A DNA stretch of 64,000 bases from Proales similis (taxonomy: Eukaryota > Rotifera > Eurotatoria > Ploima > Proalidae). Below, piece after piece: positions 21,846-30,768 of this stretch. Position numbers and translations under genes: made by a program. The notes beneath the pieces are model-generated. The model was not told the origin of the DNA, made no database searches, and saw nothing but the letters and a program-made list of their open reading frames with translations. The stretch is taken from the NCBI GenBank assembly GCA_019059635.1, contig JAGVRJ010000002.1:2294001-2358000 (forward strand), given 5' to 3'. How positions within the stretch are numbered: the first letter of the stretch is position 1; every line of letters starts with the position of its first letter.

Positions 21846-22307
21846 TCAGAGTGGCCTCTTGGCAGTCTTGCTCGCGTTTATATGCCAGACGATGTCGGAG
21901 ATGCGCTGAATTGCAAGCCTGAGGCTTTGGTTCTTTTGATTGATTTGCTGCTTGAGCGTCTCTTTCTCTGTCTCAAGCTGTTTGAGGCGTTCGTTTGGCT
22001 GAGGAGAGTCTGAGTCTGTGATGAGTTGCTCAGTACGGCGGCTGTTTAAGAGCTTGGCGATTACTTTCAAACGCACAATGCTCTGCTCATAAGTGTTGAA
22101 GAACTCTTCGAGGCGCACTTTGCGCTGAAGATAATTGTTCTGATCGCTGACCAACAGCAGGATGGACAGCGCCCTTATGGTTCCGACTGTTTCGCCGGTT
22201 CTGTTCACTAGGTCTTGGATGAGCTCTTGCGCTTGATAGCACAATTCAAAGGAGGATGCCTTGTTATACTCGTCGAGTAGTTGAGCCTCACTCCAGTTAC
22301 TTGGCAT
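21846..22307 (-). CDS. MED30: Mediator subunit 30
   Basis: Small subunit of the Mediator coactivator complex, which bridges activators and RNA polymerase II. Intronless, 153 aa (human 178). The N-terminal helix reads ELCYQAQELIQDLVNRTGE, like the metazoan MED30 helix. A coiled-coil C-terminal part follows, with EKETLKQQINQKNQSLR and the diagnostic ISDIVWHINA near the end. The Gln/Pro-rich N-terminal extension of vertebrate MED30 is missing. The stop (21848-21846) is followed after 8 nt by the ABCB10 start. Upstream it shares a divergent intergenic region with SPT6, another transcription factor. Confidence 0.87.
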   Translation of the reverse strand: MPSNWSEAQLLDEYNKASSFELCYQAQELIQDLVNRTGETVGTIRALSILLLVSDQNNYLQRKVRLEEFFNTYEQSIVRLKVIAKLLNSRRTEQLITDSDSPQPNERLKQLETEKETLKQQINQKNQSLRLAIQRISDIVWHINASKTAKRPL

Positions 22308-22845
22308 AACTTAATTTCTATTTCGTCTTATGCTTATGCAAACTTGACCTTATTCGCGCTTGCTCTTTTGGGACTCGTCTCTTGAATGATTTGCACGTTC
22401 TAGCCGAGCAAGAGACGTGTGTATGCTTTTGAAAATAATGCCAATCTACGTTTGCTGAGTATCGATAGCAGCTTCGACTCGTCAACTGGCCGCTACTTGT
22501 ATGCGATATTGTCCGCACACTTTCACGAGTTTGTCTGCTTCAAATTTTGACCACTTGTTGAGATGACCGAAATTTTATCTTCTTCTCTCTTGAAATTGAA
22601 TAAAAGCTCCGACTAATATAAGAGAGCCAATTCAACCAGCCAGAGAATATTTAGATTCTGAAAGATGCAAAGGCCATTCATCACTCGGTTTACATGGCAG
22701 GCGAGTGCTTTTGTAAGGTTACTTTTGACACGCCTGAAGACTCACATTCAGTGCTTGTGTATGGATACTGGCGCCCATTAGTAAAGAAAGATTTTCAATA
22801 GAGTGCAGAGTGAGCAAAAGCTTTCTTTTCTTTTCCAGGCAATAA
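22308..22845. promoter_or_regulatory. Divergent promoter of MED30 and SPT6, with a likely 5' UTR intron
   Basis: This 538-bp gap separates two head-to-head genes. On the + strand a pyrimidine-rich acceptor (CTTTTCTTTTCCAG) ends at 22838, seven bases before the SPT6 start. A GTAAGG donor at 22713 could pair with it and give a 126-nt 5' UTR intron. A short upstream ATG frame begins at about 22665. A TATAAG element lies at about 22617-22622. All of this is inferred from motifs. Confidence 0.4.
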
Positions 22846-25800
22846 ATGTCGTCGAAAAAATCGAAGCGAATCGTCGACGACGAGGACGAGTCAGACAACG
22901 AGCCAATTCTGCGCAAAGATGCAAAAAAGCAGAAAAAGAAGCGTCTAGAAGATGACGAAGACGATGAAAACATGGAGCAAGGAGGCTTCGGTGAGAACGA
23001 AGCTGAAGAAGACGACGAAGATTTCGACGACGACGACGATGATGATGATGAAGAGGAAGATGACGACGATGATGAAGAGGCTCACAAAGAGGAGTTTAAG
23101 GATTTTATAGCCGATAACGACGAAGACGAAGAAGAGCAAGGCGGCGGCGACGAGGAAAAAGAAGAGGGCGACGAGAATGACGACGACGGGATAAAGAAAA
23201 AGCACAAGAAGCGTCACAAGAAGAAGAAGAAACGAAAGAAGAAGCGAAAGCATCGCGGCGAGGAGAACGAGGAAGGCGAGGCATCAGACGCCGCCTCATC
23301 GGACCGTTCAAGTCAAATGTCCGAGTTGGAAGAAGACGATCTCGACCTGATAAAAAGCAATTTAAATGTAGAAGATTTGGAAGAGATCGGCATAAAAAAG
23401 TCGAAGCGGCGCATTGAGCTCATGAGCGAAAGTAGCAGCGAAGAAGAAGCAGCCGCTCCGAGAGAGAGGCAGAGAGAGCCGTTGGAAGAGGATATCGCGC
23501 GCTCGGAGGACGAGGAAAGCTTCATCGTAAGTGACAGTGAGGATGAAGCAGGAGAGGAACGTGACCGGCATCGACACGACAAACACCAGGCTCGCACGAA
23601 GAAGACCTATTACACAGACGAGGCGCAGCAAGAGGCCATGGACATATTTGGCGTAAACGCAGAGGAGCTCGGCGCAATAGACGAAGACGAGGCTGAAGAA
23701 GACGAAGAAGAAGAAGAAGAGGACGAGGAAGAGTTCGACGAAGAAGGAGAGGAGCTGGAAGAAGGCGAGACCCGACGCCGAGAAAAGAGACGAGCTCGCA
23801 AAGGTGCTCAGCATCGAATCGAAGACATATTCGAACCGTCCGAGCTGGAGAAGAATCTGATGACGGAGCGAGATCAACGCATTCGACTGGAAGATCGTCC
23901 AGAGCGGTTCATGCTTCGCTCAACTCCGGTGACGGCCGAGCCAGACGAGACTGAGCTCGAGCAAGAGGCCGAGTGGATCTATTCGAACGCTTTCCAGGCT
24001 CCTAGGGCCAATCTAATATCAGTGCAAGAGCTCGAGATAGACCCCAAAGCGCCTCAGATTATTCCCAAGATCAAGGACGTGCTGAACTTGATGCGAAACG
24101 AAATGTGCGAGGTGCCGTTCATAGCCGCCTATCGAAAAGAGTTTATTCACCCGGAACTGCAAGTGGCCGATTTGTGGAAAATCTACGACATGGACGAGAA
24201 ATACTGTCAGTTGAAGCAAAGAAAAAAGAGCCTAATTGAATTGCTCAAACGAATGCAAATCTATCAGCACGAGCAAATGAACGAGTTGAGAGCCAAACTG
24301 GAAGAGCTCATGACAACTGTGGAAAGGCCAGAGCTGGACGAGGAGCAAAGATACGAGATCGAACAGGAGCAGAGCAATCTGGCTCGACTAATGGACATGA
24401 TTCGACCAATCGAAGAGTCCGACATTGACCGAGTGCGCAATGCTCGCAACGGCGAGGAATACAACGACTGCTACATGCACTTTCAGCTCCACTACGGTGA
24501 CGAGCTGCCGCGCATGCGCGAATTCGAAGCCGGCACGAGGGAAGAAGCGAGCGAGGAAGCGAATGGCAAGGTGAAGAGCGCGTCCAAGAAAGACGCCTAT
24601 CACAACTGCAAATTGGCCGGCTTGAACAGTCTGGCCAAGAAGTTTGGCCTCACTGCCGAGCAGTACGGTGAGAATTTATTGGCCGACTATCAAAAACACG
24701 AGCTAGCCGACTCGGAGTGTACGATTGAGCCTGACCAGTTGGCAATGGCCTATGTACGCGAGCCCTACTTTCAATCTGCCGACCAAGTGCTGGCCACCGT
24801 TCGCTACATGCTCGCAGTTCAATTTGCTCGTGAGCCTCTGGTTCGAGCTTGCGTTCGCGACCTCTACACGCGTCATGCTTGTTTGACTGTGCGTCCGACC
24901 AAGCGTGGCCAGCAAGAAATCGACGAGAACCATTCGTGTTTTGCGTTCAAGTATTTGTTCATGAAACCGTGCACGGACCTGCGACACGACGAGTACTTGA
25001 AGCTGTGGCGGGCAGAACAAGACGAGCTTGTTGTTATTCAGGTGGTGCTTCGCGAAGTCAAAGACGTCGCAGACATTGGCCTACGCGACGAGTGGGACGA
25101 AGCCAAGCCGTCTAGTTCTGGCCGCACTCTGCTGAGTAAGCTCAAATCGTTTTTTCAAAAAGACGAATTCAGCTATTTGGTCGAGCAGTGGAACTCGCAG
25201 AGGAGTCAAGTAATCGAGCAAATGTGCAACAAATATTTGTTTGTCGAGTTCGAGAAAGAGCTGCGCACCAAGCTGCTGCAAGAAGCTAAGCACCACGTGA
25301 TGATGGAGTGTGCAAAGAAGCTCGGCAAAATAATCAGCGTCGCGCCCTACTCGCCAGGCGAGGCGCTCGAAGACGCCGGCAGCGACGAAGGTCTCAGAGT
25401 CTTGTCCATAGCCTACGAGCCGATGGGTGACGCCTATTGCGTCTGCGTAAACAACGAAGGTGACATGGACGAGTTCTTGGGCCTGAGCAAAGTTCAAGCG
25501 CGAATAAGAAGCTCGGACTATCAGCAAAAGCTTGAAACGCTCTCTCGTCTAGAGGAGTTCATCGAACGAAAACGGCCAAAAGTGATCACAATCGCGGCCG
25601 AGGACAAGAATGCCATCACGCTGAGCGAAGACATTATCGACGTAGTTCAACGTCTTGGCGAAAGAAAGCACCATTTCGCGCAGATCCGAGTCGAGCTGGT
25701 GCCAGTTGACTTTGCGAAAATATTTTGCGCATCATCTTGCAGCGAGTCGCTCACCTACGACGAAACAAAATCCGAGGTGCCCATCCTAGTCAAGCAAGCG

Positions 25801-28068
25801 GTCGGAATAGCGCGTCTCATTCAAGATCCGCTCCTTTGCTATGTGCAGTTGGCCAACGCCGAGAACGACATACTCGCGCTCAAGCTTCACCCGGCTCAGC
25901 AAACACTGCTGGCTGGCAATCGAAGCGGAGAAGATGCCAATCGCCTGCTCGACATGCTCGAGCGCCAATTCATAAATCAAGTCAACGAAGTTGGCGTGGA
26001 CTTGAACCGATGCATAGCGGCACCTCACACAGCCAACTCTCTCAAGTTTGTCAGCGGCCTTGGTCCGCGCAAAGCACAACACGTGCTCCGTATGCTCAAG
26101 CAGCAGCGTGCCTTGATTATGAGCGAAATTCCGTCCGATCGTCAAGTTAAAACCTATCCAGTGGCGACGAGTAGATTCTTCCTGGTGAACAAATGCAGCG
26201 TCGGCCGCCACGTTCTGGTCAACTGCGCTGGCTTCATAAAATTCGACGTCGATCGAATCAAAGAGCTCAAGGACATTGACGACGAAGAAGAGGAAGACGT
26301 GGAGCTGCTTGACTCGACCCGCATCCATCCAGAAGCGTACGAATGGGCGCGAAAGATGGCGATCGATGCGCTCGATTTGGACGATAGTAACGTGAACTCG
26401 GCATCGGCCATTCGAGAGATATTCGAGAATTCAAAGCGACTGCGCGATCTCGACCTTGACGCGTTTGCCGCCGAGCTGCTGCGCACCGGACACGGCAACA
26501 AGACAATCACGCTCTACGATATTAGAAGCGAGCTGTGCCAACGCTATCGAGACCGTCGAGTACCTTACCAGGCGATGAACGACGAAGAGAAATTCTTTTG
26601 CTTGATCAACGAAACGCCCGAAACTATGCACGAAGGCAAACTTATAATGTGCCGGGTAGTCGGCCTGGCTCACCGCAAGCCCAACCGCCAAGAGTTAGAC
26701 GAAGCCAATCCAGTCAAGGACGAGAACACGGGCATGTGGCAGTGCTCGTTCTGTCGCCGCAACGACTTTACAGAGCTAAGTCAAGTTTGGTCGCATTTCG
26801 ACTCGGGCGAATGTCCTGGCCCGGCCGTTGGCGTTCGAGTCCAACTGGAGAACGGCTGCTCAGGCTTCTTGCCCGTGCGCGCAATCAGCGACAGTCGAGT
26901 CAACAATCCAGAGGAGCGGATCAAGGCCGGAATGACGATCTACGCTCGAATTACTCGAATAGACGTAAAGCGCTTCAGTGTGGAGATCACATCTCGCACA
27001 AGTGATCTGAGAGACACAAACGACAAGTGGAAGCCCCGGCGCGATCCATTCTACGATTTCAACGCCTCTGCCCAAGACCAGGGCAAGTTGGAGGAAAGAA
27101 AAAAGAAGCAAGAGCATCAGCAGACATATACCAAGCGAATAATCGCGCATCCCAACTTCAAAAATGTCGGCTTCAAACAGGCAGTGACCATGTTGACCAA
27201 CGCAGACATCGGCGACGCCCTGGTTCGGCCCAGCTCCAAAGGCAGTGACCATTTGACGCTCACATGGAAGGTCTACAAGGACTGCTATCAGCACGTGGAC
27301 ATACTCGAAGAGCGTAAAGCCAATGAGTTCTCATTGGGCAAGCGTCTAATTATCGATGGCGACGACTACGAAGATCTCGATGAGATATTGGCTCGCTATC
27401 TGGCGCCTATGGTTGCGCAGGTGCGCGAAATAATCTCATATAAAAATTTCAAGCTTTCAGACGAGCTGGGCGACACGAGCACTTCGGAGAAGCTTAAACT
27501 GGCGGTTGAAAATCAGCTTCACAATGAGAGGTCAGTTAATCCTGCCAAGATACCCTACGCAGTGACGTGTAGATGCGACACGCCCGGTCGCTTCATGCTC
27601 TCCTATTTGCTCAAGTCGAAAGCCAGACACGAGTATTTCAATGTCTCGTCTGAAGGCCTCAAGTTCAGACAAAAGCTCTTTCGCTCTGTTCACGAACTGA
27701 TTGCGTGGTTCAAATTGCACTTTAACGATCCGATTCCGCAAAACCTTCAAGAAAGAGTGCAAAAGGTGAGCGAGTCTCGGCCAGAAGCGGCGGCGGCGCC
27801 TGTCTCTGCGGCAAACCGTCCCAACAAACCGGCTTCAATGTACAATCAGTCTCGGTTTGACCAGCGCCGCGGAGGAATGAACGGCGCCGGTGGTCGACGC
27901 CGCGATCAGGAAAATCTAAATATGAACGACATGGACGAGCGAGTAAATCGGTCGCTCAGTTTGAACCAAAACGCTCCGTATCAAAACGATCAGAGCCAAG
28001 CGCTACCTCGCCACATTCCAGCGCCTGTGGTGAGAACACCCGCCGCGGACGATGAAATGTGGGACTAG
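22846..28068 (+). CDS. SUPT6H: Transcription elongation factor SPT6
   Basis: Histone chaperone that travels with elongating RNA polymerase II. One uninterrupted exon encodes 1740 aa, the normal metazoan length. The first 340 or so residues are very acidic with Lys/Arg-rich blocks, as in all SPT6 proteins. The Tex-like core follows: a YqgF/RNase H-like domain near 850-1000 (VLSIAYEPMGDAYCVCV), a helix-hairpin-helix near 1066 (LKFVSGLGPRKAQHVL) and an S1 domain near 1330-1390 (GCSGFLPVRAISDSRV). The tandem SH2 module starts near 1434 (HPNFKNVGFKQA, ALVRPSSKGSDHLTLTW) and continues to about 1640; it binds the phosphorylated polymerase linker. The tail is rich in Asn, Gln and Pro and ends DDEMWD. 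AATAAA at 28121-28126. No coding intron is present, in contrast to most neighbours. Confidence 0.96.
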   Translation: MSSKKSKRIVDDEDESDNEPILRKDAKKQKKKRLEDDEDDENMEQGGFGENEAEEDDEDFDDDDDDDDEEEDDDDDEEAHKEEFKDFIADNDEDEEEQGGGDEEKEEGDENDDDGIKKKHKKRHKKKKKRKKKRKHRGEENEEGEASDAASSDRSSQMSELEEDDLDLIKSNLNVEDLEEIGIKKSKRRIELMSESSSEEEAAAPRERQREPLEEDIARSEDEESFIVSDSEDEAGEERDRHRHDKHQARTKKTYYTDEAQQEAMDIFGVNAEELGAIDEDEAEEDEEEEEEDEEEFDEEGEELEEGETRRREKRRARKGAQHRIEDIFEPSELEKNLMTERDQRIRLEDRPERFMLRSTPVTAEPDETELEQEAEWIYSNAFQAPRANLISVQELEIDPKAPQIIPKIKDVLNLMRNEMCEVPFIAAYRKEFIHPELQVADLWKIYDMDEKYCQLKQRKKSLIELLKRMQIYQHEQMNELRAKLEELMTTVERPELDEEQRYEIEQEQSNLARLMDMIRPIEESDIDRVRNARNGEEYNDCYMHFQLHYGDELPRMREFEAGTREEASEEANGKVKSASKKDAYHNCKLAGLNSLAKKFGLTAEQYGENLLADYQKHELADSECTIEPDQLAMAYVREPYFQSADQVLATVRYMLAVQFAREPLVRACVRDLYTRHACLTVRPTKRGQQEIDENHSCFAFKYLFMKPCTDLRHDEYLKLWRAEQDELVVIQVVLREVKDVADIGLRDEWDEAKPSSSGRTLLSKLKSFFQKDEFSYLVEQWNSQRSQVIEQMCNKYLFVEFEKELRTKLLQEAKHHVMMECAKKLGKIISVAPYSPGEALEDAGSDEGLRVLSIAYEPMGDAYCVCVNNEGDMDEFLGLSKVQARIRSSDYQQKLETLSRLEEFIERKRPKVITIAAEDKNAITLSEDIIDVVQRLGERKHHFAQIRVELVPVDFAKIFCASSCSESLTYDETKSEVPILVKQAVGIARLIQDPLLCYVQLANAENDILALKLHPAQQTLLAGNRSGEDANRLLDMLERQFINQVNEVGVDLNRCIAAPHTANSLKFVSGLGPRKAQHVLRMLKQQRALIMSEIPSDRQVKTYPVATSRFFLVNKCSVGRHVLVNCAGFIKFDVDRIKELKDIDDEEEEDVELLDSTRIHPEAYEWARKMAIDALDLDDSNVNSASAIREIFENSKRLRDLDLDAFAAELLRTGHGNKTITLYDIRSELCQRYRDRRVPYQAMNDEEKFFCLINETPETMHEGKLIMCRVVGLAHRKPNRQELDEANPVKDENTGMWQCSFCRRNDFTELSQVWSHFDSGECPGPAVGVRVQLENGCSGFLPVRAISDSRVNNPEERIKAGMTIYARITRIDVKRFSVEITSRTSDLRDTNDKWKPRRDPFYDFNASAQDQGKLEERKKKQEHQQTYTKRIIAHPNFKNVGFKQAVTMLTNADIGDALVRPSSKGSDHLTLTWKVYKDCYQHVDILEERKANEFSLGKRLIIDGDDYEDLDEILARYLAPMVAQVREIISYKNFKLSDELGDTSTSEKLKLAVENQLHNERSVNPAKIPYAVTCRCDTPGRFMLSYLLKSKARHEYFNVSSEGLKFRQKLFRSVHELIAWFKLHFNDPIPQNLQERVQKVSESRPEAAAAPVSAANRPNKPASMYNQSRFDQRRGGMNGAGGRRRDQENLNMNDMDERVNRSLSLNQNAPYQNDQSQALPRHIPAPVVRTPAADDEMWD

Positions 28069-28246
28069 TCTAGTTTGCCTGTCTCTTGCTGTTTAATTCT
28101 CATTTACGATCGCATTTCTCAATAAACTTAAATTAAAATTCAGTTCGAGTCAAATTGCAATGTGAATGATGTTCACTGGCGTTTATTTCATCTCAGAGCC
28201 AAAAGTATAAACAAAACGAAATTCAAGAGACACTTGGCACAAGGTC

Positions 28247-28642
28247 TCATTTCTTTTGGTAGACGTTCGTGCCCTTGCTTCGGCTAGAAACGGCGCCAAC
28301 ACCACTGGTCGGACCACCACGGCCTGCTTTAACGGTAGCCTTGATGATGGCAGTCTTGCCACGCTGTGCTGCTTTCGTTCCCTTCATGTTCTTGAACATG
28401 GGCGCATTCTTGATCATGTCCGGCAAGATGACGAATCTTATCTTGCTGCCTCTGATGTAGACTTGCTCCAACTGAGCGGTTCGTCCGTCTCGGTAGGTAA
28501 TGGTTATGTTGGACATCAAGCAGTTCATGTTGTCCTCGGCCTCGACCAGTTTGCCTCTGAACAGCTCGCCCATGATTGTCTCCAACGTGATGATGTGCCC
28601 TTCGGCTTCATGCAATACTTTGACTGGCACTCCGATCGACAT
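28247..28642 (-). CDS. SNRPD3: Small nuclear ribonucleoprotein Sm D3
   Basis: Core Sm-ring subunit of the U1, U2, U4 and U5 spliceosomal snRNPs. Single exon, 131 aa. It starts [16 protein letters not shown], and the Sm1 motif runs through [17 protein letters not shown]. The Sm2 motif contains [16 protein letters not shown]. The basic C-terminal tail ends GTNVYQKK. Every part matches SmD3 rather than other Sm or LSm proteins. A minus-strand AATAAA lies at 28187-28182. The gene converges on SPT6; the two poly(A) signals are about 60 bp apart. A long TG/CA microsatellite lies only 14 bp upstream of the start codon. Confidence 0.97.
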   Translation of the reverse strand: MSIGVPVKVLHEAEGHIITLETIMGELFRGKLVEAEDNMNCLMSNITITYRDGRTAQLEQVYIRGSKIRFVILPDMIKNAPMFKNMKGTKAAQRGKTAIIKATVKAGRGGPTSGVGAVSSRSKGTNVYQKK

Positions 28643-28655
28643 TCTCTTGCTTCTC

Positions 28656-28656
<1 letters not shown>

Positions 28657-28708
<52 letters not shown>
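28657..28708. repeat. (TG)26 microsatellite in the SNRPD3 5' leader
   Basis: An uninterrupted 52-bp TG run. On the SNRPD3 strand it reads (CA)n and ends 14 bp before the start codon, so it is in the 5' UTR or core promoter. CA repeats can bind hnRNP L-type proteins or form Z-DNA. Confidence 0.95.
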
Positions 28709-28710
<2 letters not shown>

Positions 28711-28992
28711 TGTGCTCTTTACTTAGTTTCCTTCCCTAATGGTGAAATTCAAACTCTCGTACTGACTATCCGATACACAGCGCGCCATATAATTAATCCC
28801 CGGCCACATGTCGCATATTATTTGTCTGCGTTTACTGACCTGGCCGACTGAGCCGTTAATTGTCTGCACTCTTCACTGCAATTTGCCTTGGTGACAGTGT
28901 TTCAAGTTTTCAGAGTAGAGCCTCAATTAATGGGAACAATTAAAATTTGAATTTCTTTGACAGTGGCAAGCTAGAACAGAGGAAATGCTTTA

Positions 28993-30188
28993 TTAACTGA
29001 TTATCAACTGAGTATCTGGCGACGCATATTTCGCTTTGTGCTGTTCAAATAGAGTTTCTAGCGCTTGAATGTATCGCTGATGGTATTCATCGACGAGCTC
29101 TTTGCTCGGATTTTGTGTGTGAGGCACGTCTATGGGCGCGCCAATCACAGAAGTTATCGGCACTCTATAGGGTAGCAAGCCAAAGCTGTAGTTGAATATT
29201 CCGCGACCTCGGAAGATGGGCGTGCCGATCGTGAGCCATTGTTTAAGTTTATCCTGAATCGCTCTGAGCCACGAGTTCTCCGGATTGGGCAGCGTGGTGA
29301 AAAGATCGTTTTCGCCGAAGCTAAACATTGGCACCAGAGAGGCGCCCGTCTCCAGGGCGATTCGCACAAAGCCTTTTCGATTTCTCAAAATTATCTTGTA
29401 CTGCCCTTCGTGCGCCTCCAAGCTTTCTGCCGCTCCTGATCACCCTTGAGTCTGATAAAAAGTTCTCAAAATGAGTAATGTGACAAACCAACCTCCGATT
29501 ATGAGACCACAAGCCTTTGTCGATTGAAATAAGTTTAAATTTCTGAAAAAAGGCTAAGAAGGTCTTACTTGTCCCTTTTGTTTGCAGTTGCCTTTATTGC
29601 CCAGAATGTGGTGAAGGTTTCTTTTACTGGCGCTGCTGAGGCCACTCATCATGATGATCTCTCGATGCAGTGGGAACATGTACTGGCAGTTGAGAGTGAG
29701 CAGGTGAGGCGTTATACCCGGGAAAAGCTTCGAAAAGTTGGTGGCCTCAGTGCCCAAGTTCAGGAACGAGCCAAAGCCTGACAGCAAGCTCATTTATCTG
29801 ATTCTTCTCTGGCAGTTGGTGTAAACTACTTACACATGATTCCGTGCGGGCTTATGCCAATCAAATAGTTTTTGTTCGGGTCAAGCTCGGCCGTTTTGAT
29901 GAGCCGAACTGGAAAGTAATCGCGATAGAAAGTCCATATCTTCCATTTTCGAGCCCATTCGCAGCGTCGCCCTCCCGAATGGCTTACCTCAAGGTCCCAG
30001 TAATACCAGACACAATAGAGCAGAGTGAGGAAATAGTATTTTGTGAAGAGCAGGTAGATCAAAATGCTTATTCCGATCAGACTTAGTCCTTGGAGAAAGA
30101 GAAAGACGAAAAACAAAACGCCGAGCGTTTGGAGACGACGCTCCAGCGGAATGTTGATGGGTGCGAATTCAACCCCGAGTAATCTCAT
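28993..30188 (-). CDS. MOGAT2: Acyl-CoA:monoacylglycerol acyltransferase (MOGAT2/DGAT2 family)
   Basis: ER enzyme that acylates mono- or diacylglycerol on the way to triacylglycerol. Four exons: 30188-29834, 29777-29569, 29514-29493 and 29435-28993, giving 342 aa (human MOGAT2 334). The N-terminus VEFAPINIPLERRLQTL is MOGAT-like and precedes two membrane helices (about 20-65). Conserved blocks include DYFPVRLIKTAELDP, LGTEATNFSKLFPGI, ILRNRKGFVRIAL and PMFSFGENDLF. The family's HPHG catalytic motif reads SPHG here (GISPHGIM), losing the first His but keeping the second. Exon 3 has 22 nt. The poly(A) signal overlaps the stop codon (TAATAAA). MOGAT versus DGAT2 substrate choice is inferred from overall resemblance. 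The stretch 30189-30768 shows no gene. Confidence 0.9.
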
Positions 30189-30768
30189 CTCGTCGCTGTT
30201 AAGTACTCTGTCGATTTGGGGAGACAATTAGCTCCGAGCGCGAATACGTTACACGACTTGGAAATGAAATGTTCTATTCATAATCGAATGAGCTGATAAG
30301 AACTTTTGAAGACAAGGGCATTAGAAAGTCATAAAGCGAAAATTATCCCAACCCACAAGGTGGTCTGATGAAGACAAAGAGACGACAAGTTTGTGCGTCT
30401 TTCAAGTTGTTGTTGTTGTTGTACGCTCTATGCGAAGATGGATGATCATTCGATCGAATTCAATCTTAATTAGAGCACATCTGCTCTGAATTTTTAGCGA
30501 GTTAAGTGACTTGCGTAACGCCGCAAGGCATAGTTAGATTCAACGGGCCCAATTTAAAAGAGATCTGCGCCATTGAGAAGCATTTTACTCGAAAATATTT
30601 TTGAAACAAGCTTCTTCTGAATTCCGAACGAGATGTGAACAGATCTAAATTGGCCGCTAATAAAAATGAAATGTGAGCGCGGGCGACTAAAAATCGTCGA
30701 ATATTCCTCTGACATTGCTCGGACGCCCTTTGGCTAGACACACAACAAAGAGAATTTGTTGAATTCAT

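Noticed and set aside
22945..23877. Long antisense frames opposite the SPT6 N-terminus
   Set aside because: They are reverse images of the repetitive Asp/Glu/Lys codons of SPT6. The predicted proteins are runs of Leu, Val and Ser without any domain.
28657..28708. TG repeat as part of a coding ORF on the + strand
   Set aside because: The Cys/Val repeats in all + strand frames are artefacts of the dinucleotide run.
30502..30768. 88-codon minus-strand frame downstream of LMBRD2
   Set aside because: Composition is random, it follows directly on the LMBRD2 stop, and no splice or family support exists. It is treated as 3' UTR or spacer.
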